Below, piece after piece: positions 18,625 to 26,935 of a stretch of DNA of 64,000 bases. This stretch comes from Flavobacterium tyrosinilyticum (GTDB lineage: Bacteria > Bacteroidota > Bacteroidia > Flavobacteriales > Flavobacteriaceae): the NCBI RefSeq assembly GCF_023656565.1, contig NZ_JAMOKG010000005.1, forward strand, positions 88,149-152,148, written 5' to 3'. Below the pieces are notes generated by a model. It made no database searches. It was not told the DNA's origin and saw nothing but the letters and a program-made list of their open reading frames with translations. Position 1 is the first letter of the stretch; every line of letters begins with the position of its first letter. Made by a program: the position numbers and the translations under genes.

Positions 18625-18684
18625 TCATGGAATACGAATAATGATAATTGAAATAATAATGCTATTCTGAATTGAATTTTTCAT
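18625..18684 (-). CDS. Ile-rich attenuation leader peptide 2
   Basis: A 19-codon reading frame, MKNSIQNSIIISIIIIRIP, with 9 isoleucine codons, including runs of three and four. It is followed 28 bp later by an intrinsic terminator and then by the IlvN-like gene. This is the layout of branched-chain amino acid attenuation: ribosome stalling at Ile codons would prevent terminator formation. Both leaders begin MKNSI, suggesting duplication. Confidence 0.75.
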   Translation of the reverse strand: MKNSIQNSIIISIIIIRIP

Positions 18685-18696
18685 AATTGCTGTAAA

Positions 18697-18726
18697 CAAA
18701 AAAACCTCCCGTTGCGGGGAGGTTTT
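18697..18726 (-). terminator. attenuator terminator 1, distal
   Basis: GC-rich ten-bp stem (18701-18710 with 18717-18726) followed on the minus strand by a run of seven T. It lies 44 bp after the stop of leader peptide 1 and before leader peptide 2. Confidence 0.82.
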
Positions 18727-18769
18727 CTAAATTGTATCTTTTACTTATTTATATAACATCCCTGCACCA

Positions 18770-18820
18770 CTATCTAATGATAATCGCGATAATTGCAGTA
18801 ATGTTAATTGAGTTTTTCAT
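18770..18820 (-). CDS. Ile-rich attenuation leader peptide 1
   Basis: A 16-codon frame, MKNSINITAIIAIIIR, with 7 isoleucine codons, ending in TAG. It is followed by terminator 18697-18726. It is the first of two leader/terminator units in series on the transcript that reaches the IlvN-like gene and probably mscS. Confidence 0.75.
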   Translation of the reverse strand: MKNSINITAIIAIIIR

Positions 18821-18880
18821 TTGTTTGATTTGATGAGCAAATATATCGATATTTTTTAATCTGCAAACATTATTATCACA

Positions 18881-18917
18881 AACAAAAAATCCGTCTCTAT
18901 TGTGACAGATTTTTGTT
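18881..18917 (-). terminator. terminator of the alcohol dehydrogenase gene
   Basis: Imperfect stem (18881-18895 with 18904-18917) whose left arm reads as a T-rich tail on the minus strand. It follows the dehydrogenase stop at 18924 and isolates it from the leader region. Confidence 0.65.
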
Positions 18918-18923
18918 TTTAAT

Positions 18924-19949
18924 TTAAGGTATTAAAACGGCTCTGCCTTTTATTTTTCCTTGTCGCATTCTTTCGTATACTTCGTTGGCATCGTCTAGTT
19001 TATGCTTTTCGATTTCTATATGAATTTTCTTTTGCCTTGCCAATCCTACAACTTCCATCAATTCTGTTCTTGATCCCCAATATGGATTAGTCATACTCAC
19101 ACCAAATGGCAATCCGTTCATGCTGTATTGATAATGTCCGCCTCCAAGCCCCACAATTGTAAGATCTCCATCAAGGCTCACTATTTTTGTTCCTAAATCT
19201 ATTGTAGAAGTTGCTCCAACAAAATCAAGTACTACTTTTGCTTTCTTGATTCCTGTAATTTTCTGAATCTGTTCTGCGGCATCAGCATCTTTAGAATTAA
19301 TTGTAAAAGCTGCACCCAATTCTTTTGCGAAAGCCAATTTATCTTCGGTAACATCGCAAGCAATAATTTCGGCTCCGCTTATTTCTCTTAATATCTGTAA
19401 CGCAACGTGGCCCAGTCCCCCAACTCCGATTACCACAACAAATTCGTCGGCCATTAATTTAGGAAGTGAACGTTTTATAGCAGAATAAGGTGTAAGTGCC
19501 GCATCTGTCAATGGAGCAGCAATAACAGGATCTAAGTCAAATATTGGTACTAAAAGCCTAGAAGATGGCACTAGCATATATTCGGACATTCCGCCATCTA
19601 ATCCTAATCCACCGCCATATGCTTGCTCAGATTGATGATCACAATAATTTTCTTTCGATTGCTGACAGGGTTTGCAATGACCGCAACCCCACGGACCATA
19701 AACTAAAACGGCATCTCCTTTTTTATATCCTTCTACATTTTCGCCAATTTCTTCGATCCATCCAGCATTTTCGTGTCCTAGAGTAAAAACTGTTCCCACA
19801 ACAGTTCCCTCGTCTATAATATGCAGGTCTGAGTGACAAACACCAGCACCGCCAATTTTTAATAAAACTTCATCACCTTTAGGAACCGGTTTTTCAAGAT
19901 CATTAACAACACGGACATCTTTGTGTCCAAAAAAACGTACTGCTTTCAT
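18924..19949 (-). CDS. zinc-dependent NAD(P) alcohol dehydrogenase
   Basis: A 341-residue medium-chain dehydrogenase. Catalytic zinc ligands are Cys38 and His59-Glu60 (LGHENAG), and the structural zinc site has Cys89, Cys92, Cys95 and Cys103. The Rossmann motif is GVGGLG near residues 175-180. It interconverts an alcohol and an aldehyde or ketone; the substrate is not evident. It is monocistronic, with its own terminator. Confidence 0.9.
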   Translation of the reverse strand: MKAVRFFGHKDVRVVNDLEKPVPKGDEVLLKIGGAGVCHSDLHIIDEGTVVGTVFTLGHENAGWIEEIGENVEGYKKGDAVLVYGPWGCGHCKPCQQSKENYCDHQSEQAYGGGLGLDGGMSEYMLVPSSRLLVPIFDLDPVIAAPLTDAALTPYSAIKRSLPKLMADEFVVVIGVGGLGHVALQILREISGAEIIACDVTEDKLAFAKELGAAFTINSKDADAAEQIQKITGIKKAKVVLDFVGATSTIDLGTKIVSLDGDLTIVGLGGGHYQYSMNGLPFGVSMTNPYWGSRTELMEVVGLARQKKIHIEIEKHKLDDANEVYERMRQGKIKGRAVLIP

Positions 19950-20115
19950 AAAATAAACTTTTGATTACTATTCTACTAATTTACGACTTGTATTTCCTAT
20001 CTACTTTATTAAACGAGTTAAGTTTATCCTAATTTATTGCTAATAATGGGGGTTTGAGAGAAAATGTCCCTGTTTTGGAACAAGGGAAGAATTGATTAAA
20101 TTTTAGATTAATGGC

Positions 20116-20146
20116 ATAAAAAAAGAGAGCCAACGCTCTCTTTTTC
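20116..20146 (-). terminator. terminator of the L,D-transpeptidase gene
   Basis: A stem of about 12 bp (around 20118-20130 with 20135-20146) with a short loop and a T-run on the minus strand, 24 bp after the transpeptidase stop. Confidence 0.85.
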
Positions 20147-20169
20147 ATTTATATTTTAATGTCTTTTAT

Positions 20170-20772
20170 TTAGTAATAAACAGACAATAAGATTTTAGAA
20201 TTTGTACTTTCTATATATTTTGAAAGTCTAGTTAAGAATTCTTGACTAACCATTGGGCAGCCGTGGCTATTGATGATATAGTATTCTTTTTCATCAGATG
20301 GAACTTCTTTGTAAGAATGCAATACAATAGCACGTTTCATTGCATTATTATTGGTTTCGTCTAATCCAGCAAGTCTGAAAGCTTTACCAAATATACCTTT
20401 ATATGGTTTTTCTACTGAATATCTTCCTAGTGAAGTGCAGTTAGATTCTGGAGAATTACTAAATTGTAAAATATCTCCTTTTATTCCAGTTTCAGAACCT
20501 TTTCCATGGGCTACTAAGCCTTGATCCAAAATTTGATTGTTTTCTAGATCGTAAACAAAGAAACGATTTCTTCCTGATTTGATTTTCATATCAACAAGGA
20601 AAGCAATTTTATTGCTATACTTGTGATTTGACGCTGTAAAAGACTTAATCTCATTTACATGCTCATTGAGCCTTGCAAATTCGACTTCGTTTAAAATTTC
20701 ATCTTCGTCCCACATACTTAATGAGGTAAACGAGCTTAAGGAAAATAGCAGTGCCAATAAAAATACTCTCAT
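20170..20772 (-). CDS. YkuD-type murein L,D-transpeptidase catalytic domain protein
   Basis: About 200 residues. I start it at the ATG at 20772; the frame extends 9 bp further to a TTG. It has a hydrophobic N-terminal signal (MRVFLLALLFSLSSFTSLS). The catalytic motif of the family is complete: His152 (IVLHSYKE), then His170-Gly-Cys172 (NSHGCPMVS). The enzyme would cross-link peptidoglycan or attach proteins to it through Cys acyl transfer in the periplasm. The protein is short and has no visible peptidoglycan-binding domain. Confidence 0.85.
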   Translation of the reverse strand: MRVFLLALLFSLSSFTSLSMWDEDEILNEVEFARLNEHVNEIKSFTASNHKYSNKIAFLVDMKIKSGRNRFFVYDLENNQILDQGLVAHGKGSETGIKGDILQFSNSPESNCTSLGRYSVEKPYKGIFGKAFRLAGLDETNNNAMKRAIVLHSYKEVPSDEKEYYIINSHGCPMVSQEFLTRLSKYIESTNSKILLSVYY

Positions 20773-20781
20773 ATCCGGCAA

Positions 20782-21436
20782 ATGTTAAGTTAATAGTTAT
20801 GACTTGGGGTCAATTGTTAATTTTCAGTTGCAAAATTATACACAAATCTTATACAATTCCCATATCATAAGTTAAAGATATTATAAATATCTGAAAACAA
20901 CAAAATTATATGTTAATTTTCGATTAAAATACCTGATTTAATGTTGAAACGCCACATCTAGTGTTAATATTATTTCTTTTCTGACTTTTATTTTTTTCTT
21001 TATTAATAATAGTCCAATAAAATAATTACTTCCAAGTAAAAAACTCCCTTGACAAAAATTATCAGAACCCTAAAAGCAATAAATAAATTAAACTTATTTG
21101 CCCGCTTTATAATAGCTTTAGGAAATAATTCATTCAGCCTTTGCTGCAGATTTGATGATGTTTCTTAAAGTTCTTATGCAGTTGCTGCAAAATAATTCAA
21201 ACAAAAAAAGAGCAACGCAGTAATAAAGGTTTTTGGATTCATTTTAATCTTGTTATTCTGAGTTTTTAAAAGTAAGTGTACGATGTATAAACTGATACTA
21301 TATTACCTCGAAAATATAATATTTTATCTAGTTTGCATCAACATAGGACAAAATCGAAATAATACTTTTAATTTTATTGAAAAATTGAACTTTGCTAGAG
21401 TTTAACCCATTTAAATAATAACTAAAAAATAAAAAA
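20782..21436. other. 655-bp AT-rich intergenic region
   Basis: No intact gene is visible. It holds a minus-strand stub at 21174-21242 that looks like a decayed secreted protein gene and the divergent upstream sequences of the L,D-transpeptidase and peptidase genes. No tRNA or terminator stands out. Confidence 0.5.
21174..21242 (-). pseudogene. remnant of a secreted protein gene (signal peptide then stop)
   Basis: A 22-codon frame, MNPKTFITALLFFCLNYFAA plus TA, reads as a Sec signal peptide. It is followed at once by TAA and, two codons later, by another stop. The same frame resumes after these with an uninterrupted run of a few dozen codons (SSNLQQRLNELFPKAIIK). This suggests a small exported-protein gene broken by point mutations. 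Family unknown; could be chance. Confidence 0.3.
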
Positions 21437-22648
21437 ATGACAATTGGAGTTGGCGGATCAACTATAGATATCGAATTAGGGAAAATACAAAATATGACAC
21501 TTGATGTCGTACCTATTGCTTTATCGGAGTACCAACAGCGTGTAAAAAAAGCAGCTGTTTTAATGAAAGAGCATAATTGTAAAGCATTATATGTGAATGC
21601 TGGAACTAATCTGTATTATTTTACAGGAACAAAATGGAATGCTTCTGAACGTATGGTTGGCGCAATAATTTTTGAAGATGAAACTATTGAATATATTGTT
21701 CCGAAATTTGAAGAAGGCACTTTCAAGACTTTTATGAAAGTTGAAGGCAATCTAAATTTCTGGGAAGAACATGAAAGTCCGTACGAATTATTTGGAAATA
21801 TCCTAAAAAGTAAAAACATCATTGAGGGCACTATTGCGCTAGACGAATCGGCTTCTTTTTTTCTTATTGATGGTGTTTCAAAAGCAAACTCAAACTTTAA
21901 TTTTGTAAATGCACAACCTATAACGGCAGGTTGCAGAATGCATAAATCGGCTAATGAAATTGCTATTATTCAAAAAGCAAAAAACATTACAATGACGGTT
22001 CAAAAAGCAGCAGCGAGTATTTTATATCCCGGAATTGAAGTAAGCACTGTTGTCGATTTTATACACAAAGCGCACATTAAGGCTGGTATTGCCTCTGGCT
22101 CTTATTTCTGCATTGTTCTATTTGGAGAAGATTCGCAATATCCGCATGGTGTTACGGCTCCTCAGAATTTAGTGGACAATGATGTTGTGTTGATTGATAC
22201 TGGATGCCGATTAGAAGGTTATTTGTCTGACATTACTAGAACCTATGTTTACGGAACTCCAAATGAGGAACACAGAAAAATCTGGAACCTTGAAAAATCG
22301 ACTCAAAAAGCAGCCTTTGATGCCGCACAAATTGGAGCTACATGTGGTTCTGTTGATGATGCCGCGCGAAAAGTCTTAGCGCAAGCGGGATTAAGCGGTG
22401 ATTATGAAATTCCGGGCCTACCACATCGTGTAGGACACGGCACAGGATTGGATATTCATGAATATCCTTATTTGGTAAGAGGCAATCAAACCGTTTTAAA
22501 AGAAGGAATGGTAGTGAGTAACGAACCTATGATTTGTATGCCTGGACAATTTGGTATTCGTCATGAAGATCATTTTTATATGACTGCTGATGGCCCTAAA
22601 TGGTTTACTGAACCAATGCAGAGTATTGATAATCCTTTTGGATTATAG
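21437..22648 (+). CDS. M24B family Xaa-Pro peptidase
   Basis: A 403-residue creatinase-fold metallopeptidase. An N-terminal creatinase domain is followed by a pita-bread catalytic domain. Its metal ligands are visible: Asp in DTGCRLEG, Asp in SDITRTY, His in HRVGHGTG, Glu in NEPM and Glu in RHEDH. It has no obvious signal peptide. It would cleave X-Pro bonds in peptides. A second M24 gene and a DPP IV lie nearby on the opposite strand, giving a proline-peptide theme. Confidence 0.88.
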   Translation: MTIGVGGSTIDIELGKIQNMTLDVVPIALSEYQQRVKKAAVLMKEHNCKALYVNAGTNLYYFTGTKWNASERMVGAIIFEDETIEYIVPKFEEGTFKTFMKVEGNLNFWEEHESPYELFGNILKSKNIIEGTIALDESASFFLIDGVSKANSNFNFVNAQPITAGCRMHKSANEIAIIQKAKNITMTVQKAAASILYPGIEVSTVVDFIHKAHIKAGIASGSYFCIVLFGEDSQYPHGVTAPQNLVDNDVVLIDTGCRLEGYLSDITRTYVYGTPNEEHRKIWNLEKSTQKAAFDAAQIGATCGSVDDAARKVLAQAGLSGDYEIPGLPHRVGHGTGLDIHEYPYLVRGNQTVLKEGMVVSNEPMICMPGQFGIRHEDHFYMTADGPKWFTEPMQSIDNPFGL

Positions 22649-22723
22649 GTTTAAAATATTATCATATTTTAACTAAAAAAAATCAAATTTTAAGTTTCCA
22701 AATTCCAATATTTTCTACCTCAC

Positions 22724-22762
22724 AAAAAAGGAGAATTTCATTCATTTGAAATTCTCCTTTTT
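22724..22762. terminator. bidirectional terminator between M24B peptidase and DPP IV
   Basis: A perfect stem of about 16 bp (22725-22740 with 22747-22762) with a 6-nt loop, A-run on the left and T-run on the right, between convergent genes. Confidence 0.9.
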
Positions 22763-22780
22763 CTATAAATGAACTATTTT

Positions 22781-24940
22781 CTATTTTGCTCCTGGCGGAC
22801 AATTTTTTTCTATGTATCGAATAAAAGTATCCGTTAAATGTTTCACTGTTCCTTCTCCTTCAGAAATATCATGAGAACGATTTGGATAAATCATTAAATC
22901 GAACATTTTATCGTATTTCACTAATTCATTTATCAAAACCTCAGCATTTTTATAATGCACATTATCATCGCCTGTTCCATGAATATACAATAAATTTCCT
23001 TTTAGATTTTTTGCATGAGTAACCGGCGAAGCTTTACTGTAATTCGCTTCATTACCTTCTGGTAATCCCATGTAACGTTCTGTGTAGATGTTATCATAAA
23101 AATGTTGGTCTGTCACAGCTGCAATCGCGATTCCGGTTTTGTATATATCTGGATATTGAAACATTAAATTTAAAGTTACAGCACCACCGCCACTCCATCC
23201 GTGAATGGCTACACGATCAGAATCAATAAAATTCCATTTTAAAACTTCTTTGGCTGCCATTGCCTGATCACGAGTATTGATAATTCCGATGTTTTTATAA
23301 ATAGATTTTCTCCATTCTGTTCCCTTCATTACAGGAGTTCCTCTATTATCCATCGCAATTCCGATGTATCCTTTTGGAATCAATTTCGCAATAAAATAAT
23401 TAAAATAAGGCTCATCGTTTGCTACTGCAGCCATAGGCTCTCCATACACATAAAAGAACACAGGGTATTTTTTTGAAGGATCAAAATCTAATGGTTTTGC
23501 CATAATTCCGTCAATATCAATACCGTCGCTAGTTTTTACTTTAAATTTTTCTAACGAATAATTAAGTTTACGATTCGCAAAAACATCTGCTTCTTTCGGC
23601 AATATTTTTTTATGTCCTGAAAGCGCTACTAATCTTGTATTGTAATCTCTCTTTATGTTAGAGTTGGTATGTTTGGCATATGATGCATCTGTTGAAAAAA
23701 CGTAGGCATTTGTACCTTCAAAAGCATCTGGAGTTACTCTTTTTGTTTTCTTTGAACTTAAATTTGTTTCATATAAATAGCGCTGTGTAGCATCTGTAGG
23801 ACTTGCAATAAAATATATTGTTTTTGTCTTTTCATTGTACGCTTTAAAATAAGCATCAAAATTAGTTTTGGTTACCAATTCTTTTGATTTTCCGTCAAGG
23901 CTTATTTTATAAATATGCATCCATCCGTCTGCATCAGAACTCCATAAAAAAGCTTTTCCATTATCAACAAACTGGCAAGGAAAAGTATCGTATTCTCCCG
24001 CAGAAATATCAAAAACATCGATCCAAGAAGTAGATTCTTCTTTGTAAATAACTCTAGCAGATCCCGATTTTGCATTGCAATCATACATGGTAACTTGGTT
24101 CTGATTTCGGTTTAACTGAATCACCATAACAGATTCGTTGCTAAGCCATTTCATACGAACTAAATAATTATTATCAGGTTCTCCTGGAATGTTTAACCAA
24201 TTGGTTTGTACCGAATCAATATTTACAATTCCAATTTTTACCGAAGACGGTTTTTCTCCTGCCTTTGGATATTCAACTGGAACAATAACTGGATAAAGCG
24301 AATCGGTATTATTGATCATGAAATGAAATTTGGTCGAAGTGGCATCTACTCTCCAAAAAGCAATACTTTTTCCGTCTGGGCTCCATCTGAATCCGTCACG
24401 GGCAGCCAATTCTTCTTCATAAACCCAATCAAAAGTTCCGTTGATGATTTTATCTGTACCGTCTGTGGTTAAAGGAGTAATTTTTCCTGTATTTAGATTT
24501 TCCACATAAATATTATGTTTGGAAACATAGGCAACATTTTCATTATCGCTCGAAAATTTAGCAAACATTAAGGAAGATGCATCAAGGCTTTTACCTAATT
24601 GTTTTCCTTTTCCTGTAGTCAAATCAAAAAACCAATAATCGCCTTTGGTATTTTCTCTCCATACTTTTTTTGAATTGGTATAGACCAAAACTCTTGTTTT
24701 TGAGTCATTCCAAACCAACTTCTCGATCTCTCCCGTAAATCCTGCCGCAGCCAATTGCGATTTAGACAAAATTGTAATTTGCTTATCTAGCTTATCAACA
24801 TCATAAACCACCACGCTATTGTCTTTGTTTACCCAAAACGAATGAGAATTTGGCAGCCAATTTAGATCGTTAATATCAATATCCTGCTGTGCAAAAACAG
24901 ATGTGCATACAAACAGAAAAAACAACAAATACTTTTTCAT
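22781..24940 (-). CDS. dipeptidyl peptidase IV (S9B)
   Basis: A 719-residue secreted serine peptidase. It has a signal peptide (MKKYLLFFLFVCTSVFAQ), an N-terminal beta-propeller (including the DPP IV Glu motif DWVYEEELAARDG) and a C-terminal alpha/beta hydrolase. The nucleophile is in HGWSGGGA, the Asp in GTGDDNVH and the His in NRSHDIS. It removes X-Pro dipeptides in the periplasm. Its ATG starts one base after the stop of the upstream aminopeptidase P gene, so they form an operon. Confidence 0.94.
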   Translation of the reverse strand: MKKYLLFFLFVCTSVFAQQDIDINDLNWLPNSHSFWVNKDNSVVVYDVDKLDKQITILSKSQLAAAGFTGEIEKLVWNDSKTRVLVYTNSKKVWRENTKGDYWFFDLTTGKGKQLGKSLDASSLMFAKFSSDNENVAYVSKHNIYVENLNTGKITPLTTDGTDKIINGTFDWVYEEELAARDGFRWSPDGKSIAFWRVDATSTKFHFMINNTDSLYPVIVPVEYPKAGEKPSSVKIGIVNIDSVQTNWLNIPGEPDNNYLVRMKWLSNESVMVIQLNRNQNQVTMYDCNAKSGSARVIYKEESTSWIDVFDISAGEYDTFPCQFVDNGKAFLWSSDADGWMHIYKISLDGKSKELVTKTNFDAYFKAYNEKTKTIYFIASPTDATQRYLYETNLSSKKTKRVTPDAFEGTNAYVFSTDASYAKHTNSNIKRDYNTRLVALSGHKKILPKEADVFANRKLNYSLEKFKVKTSDGIDIDGIMAKPLDFDPSKKYPVFFYVYGEPMAAVANDEPYFNYFIAKLIPKGYIGIAMDNRGTPVMKGTEWRKSIYKNIGIINTRDQAMAAKEVLKWNFIDSDRVAIHGWSGGGAVTLNLMFQYPDIYKTGIAIAAVTDQHFYDNIYTERYMGLPEGNEANYSKASPVTHAKNLKGNLLYIHGTGDDNVHYKNAEVLINELVKYDKMFDLMIYPNRSHDISEGEGTVKHLTDTFIRYIEKNCPPGAK

Positions 24941-24941
24941 C

Positions 24942-26240
24942 TTACTTTTTATTTTTAATTAAATTTTCAATTTCTGCAATTTCGATCGGCATGGCTTCAC
25001 TCAAATTAATGTTTCCGTTTTCTGTTATCAGATAATCATTTTCTAAACGACAACCTATTCCTTCCTCTCTAATGTAAATTCCAGGCTCGCAAGTCAGCAC
25101 CATTCCTTTTTCAAAAGGTCTAGAATACAATCCCACATCATGAACATCCAAACCTAAGTGATGCGCCGTTCCATGCATAAAGTATTTCTTGTAAGCAGGT
25201 TTCTCTGGATCTTGATTTTTAATTTCGTCTTCTGTAATCAAACCTAATTTCACCAATTCAGTTTCAATTAATTTTGCCATTTGAAGTTCGTAATCTTTAG
25301 ACAAAACTCCTGGTTTCAATAATTTTGAACCTTCTTTTAAGCAATGTAAAACCGATTCGTAAACCTCTTTTTGTCTCGCACTAAAAGTTCCGTTAACCGG
25401 AATGCATCTTGTTGTATCTGAATTATAATTGGCATAACAGCTTCCAAAATCAAGTAGTACCATGTCGTTTTCTTTACAAACATCATCATTGGAATTATAA
25501 TGAAGTGAGCACGCATTTGTGCCAGATGCTATAATTGATTTGAATGCTTGTCTCGTTCCGCCATTTTTAACGGTAGCGTACAGCAATTCAGCTTCCAATT
25601 CGTATTCTTTTATATTGGGGCGAATTGTATTTAAAACTCTATTAAAACCTTCAACACTTAGTGCCGTTGCTTTTTTAATTAAATCAACTTCCTCGTTTGA
25701 TTTAATTGGACGCAATTCACGCGTTATTTTTGCCACACGTTCGTATTGATGCAATGGATATTTTTCTTTGCACCATTTAATCATTCTGTCTTGTCTGGTT
25801 TCCATTTCAGCAGTGACCCTTTTGATATGCTCGTTGTGCCCTAAATAAAAAGTATCGGCCTCAAAAGCAAAAAGCTGTAAAGTCTTTTCAAACTCATGAA
25901 TCCATTTGATATTCTGTATTCCAGAAATAGCCGTAGCTTGTTCTTTGGTTAAAAAATTACCATCCCAAATTAGCGTATGTTCATTTGCTTCTTTTACAAA
26001 AAGTATGGCTTTGTTTTCTTCTTTAAAAGCATCTGGATAAAGCACTAGAATGGTTTCGTCCTGATCAATTCCAGATAGATAAAACAAATCATTGTTTTGT
26101 GAAAAGCCCATAACATCATCTGCGTTATTTGGCATTACGTCGTTTGAAGTTAAAATAGCCAAACTATTCGGCTTCATTTTTTCGGTAAATCTTTTTCGGT
26201 TTTCTATAAACAAAGAAACCGGAATTGCATTGTATCTCAT
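24942..26240 (-). CDS. pepP: aminopeptidase P (Xaa-Pro aminopeptidase, M24B)
   Basis: A 432-residue enzyme with an AMP_N domain (residues 1-135 or so) and a M24 catalytic domain. Metal ligands are seen in LLDFGSCYANYNSDTTRC, HGTAHHLGLDVHD, CEPGIYI and the C-terminal RLENDY. There is no signal peptide, so it is probably cytoplasmic and finishes hydrolysis of X-Pro peptides. It is cotranscribed with DPP IV. Immediately upstream is the fused pseudogene scar, which begins 4 bp before its start codon. Confidence 0.92.
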   Translation of the reverse strand: MRYNAIPVSLFIENRKRFTEKMKPNSLAILTSNDVMPNNADDVMGFSQNNDLFYLSGIDQDETILVLYPDAFKEENKAILFVKEANEHTLIWDGNFLTKEQATAISGIQNIKWIHEFEKTLQLFAFEADTFYLGHNEHIKRVTAEMETRQDRMIKWCKEKYPLHQYERVAKITRELRPIKSNEEVDLIKKATALSVEGFNRVLNTIRPNIKEYELEAELLYATVKNGGTRQAFKSIIASGTNACSLHYNSNDDVCKENDMVLLDFGSCYANYNSDTTRCIPVNGTFSARQKEVYESVLHCLKEGSKLLKPGVLSKDYELQMAKLIETELVKLGLITEDEIKNQDPEKPAYKKYFMHGTAHHLGLDVHDVGLYSRPFEKGMVLTCEPGIYIREEGIGCRLENDYLITENGNINLSEAMPIEIAEIENLIKNKK

Positions 26241-26243
26241 AAT

Positions 26244-26424
26244 TTATATTTGGAATCGGTCAATTGCTACAGAAGCAGGTTTACCAGAAATAATCTCTGT
26301 CACGATTTTTCCTGTCGCCGGTGTCAGACTTAATCCCATCATGGCATGTCCTGTTGCTAAGGTCAAATTTACGATTTTTTTATCTCTGGCAATAATTGGC
26401 ATACCAGTTGGCGTACACTTTTGC
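26244..26424 (-). pseudogene. C-terminal fragment of a DadA-like FAD oxidoreductase
   Basis: About 60 codons matching the C-terminal end of D-amino-acid/D-hydroxyproline dehydrogenases: GQKCTPTGMPIIARD, then LATGHAMMGLSLTPATGK. The FAD-binding N-terminal domain is gone. Upstream it is fused out of frame to a proline-racemase fragment around 26425. It is non-functional as it stands. In flavobacteria such genes sit in hydroxyproline-catabolism clusters next to an epimerase. Confidence 0.75.
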
Positions 26425-26550
26425 CCAGCCTTGTATCCTTGGAACAATTGCGGGAATATCTCCTATAGGATTTTCTTCCACCACTTTTCCAATAAACTTA
26501 CTTCCTATATAACTTTCGTGAATAAATTCTTCTCTTTTTTTCAATTTCTT
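26425..26550 (-). pseudogene. C-terminal fragment of proline racemase/4-hydroxyproline epimerase
   Basis: An uninterrupted minus-strand frame reads REEFIHESYIGSKFIGKVV, then GDIPAIVPRIQGWA. This is characteristic of the C-terminal part of proline racemase-family enzymes (FIHESxIGSxFxG..., IIPxIxGWA). No start or active-site cysteines remain. It is joined to the DadA fragment at the shared Trp-Ala codons and to the AraC fragment on the other side, so at least two deletions must have occurred. Confidence 0.65.
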
Positions 26551-26718
26551 ATCGAAGTTCGTATTGAAAGAGCAACAAAATTATTATCGAACAATGAAGA
26601 ACTTTCCGTTTTAGAAATTGCAGAATTATGCGGTTTTAATAATATTTCCAATTTTAATCGAAAGTTTAAAGAGCTAAAACAGATTTCTCCTTTGCAATAC
26701 AGAAAGCTTAATCTGTAA
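26548..26718 (+). pseudogene. C-terminal HTH fragment of an AraC-family regulator
   Basis: The last 56 codons of an AraC-type regulator are seen on the plus strand: RIERATKLL, SVLEIAELCGFNNISNFNRKF, then SPLQYRKLNL (shown in parts). The sensor domain and first HTH helix are missing. It is divergent to the racemase fragment, the usual orientation of regulator and operon in hydroxyproline clusters. A longer open frame from 26092 is fortuitous, antisense to pepP. Confidence 0.72.
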
Positions 26719-26877
26719 AATTTGTTCTCATTTTTCCTACAGCTGTTTTTATACCTTTTTTAATAATGTATCCATGATATATTTAGCATTTTTGTAATGA
26801 ATTAAGCATCCCGATTCTAAACGTGTCTAACTTATTATTATAAACCGGACTACACAAAATATAAAAAGTGGTACATT

Positions 26878-26905
26878 TTGATGCTACAGCAAAACAATAC
26901 TTTTG
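26878..26905 (+). promoter_or_regulatory. candidate promoter of bioB
   Basis: TTG at 26878-26880 and a perfect TAnnTTTG box (TACTTTTG) at 26898-26905, with a 17-bp spacer, 30 bp before the bioB start codon. Confidence 0.6.
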
Positions 26906-26935
26906 GCTAAAAATCATAAAGCATCAAAATAAAAA

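Noticed and set aside
26092..26718. 208-codon plus-strand frame
   Set aside because: Only the last 56 codons (AraC HTH) are protein-like; the rest is antisense to pepP and the pseudogene fragments.
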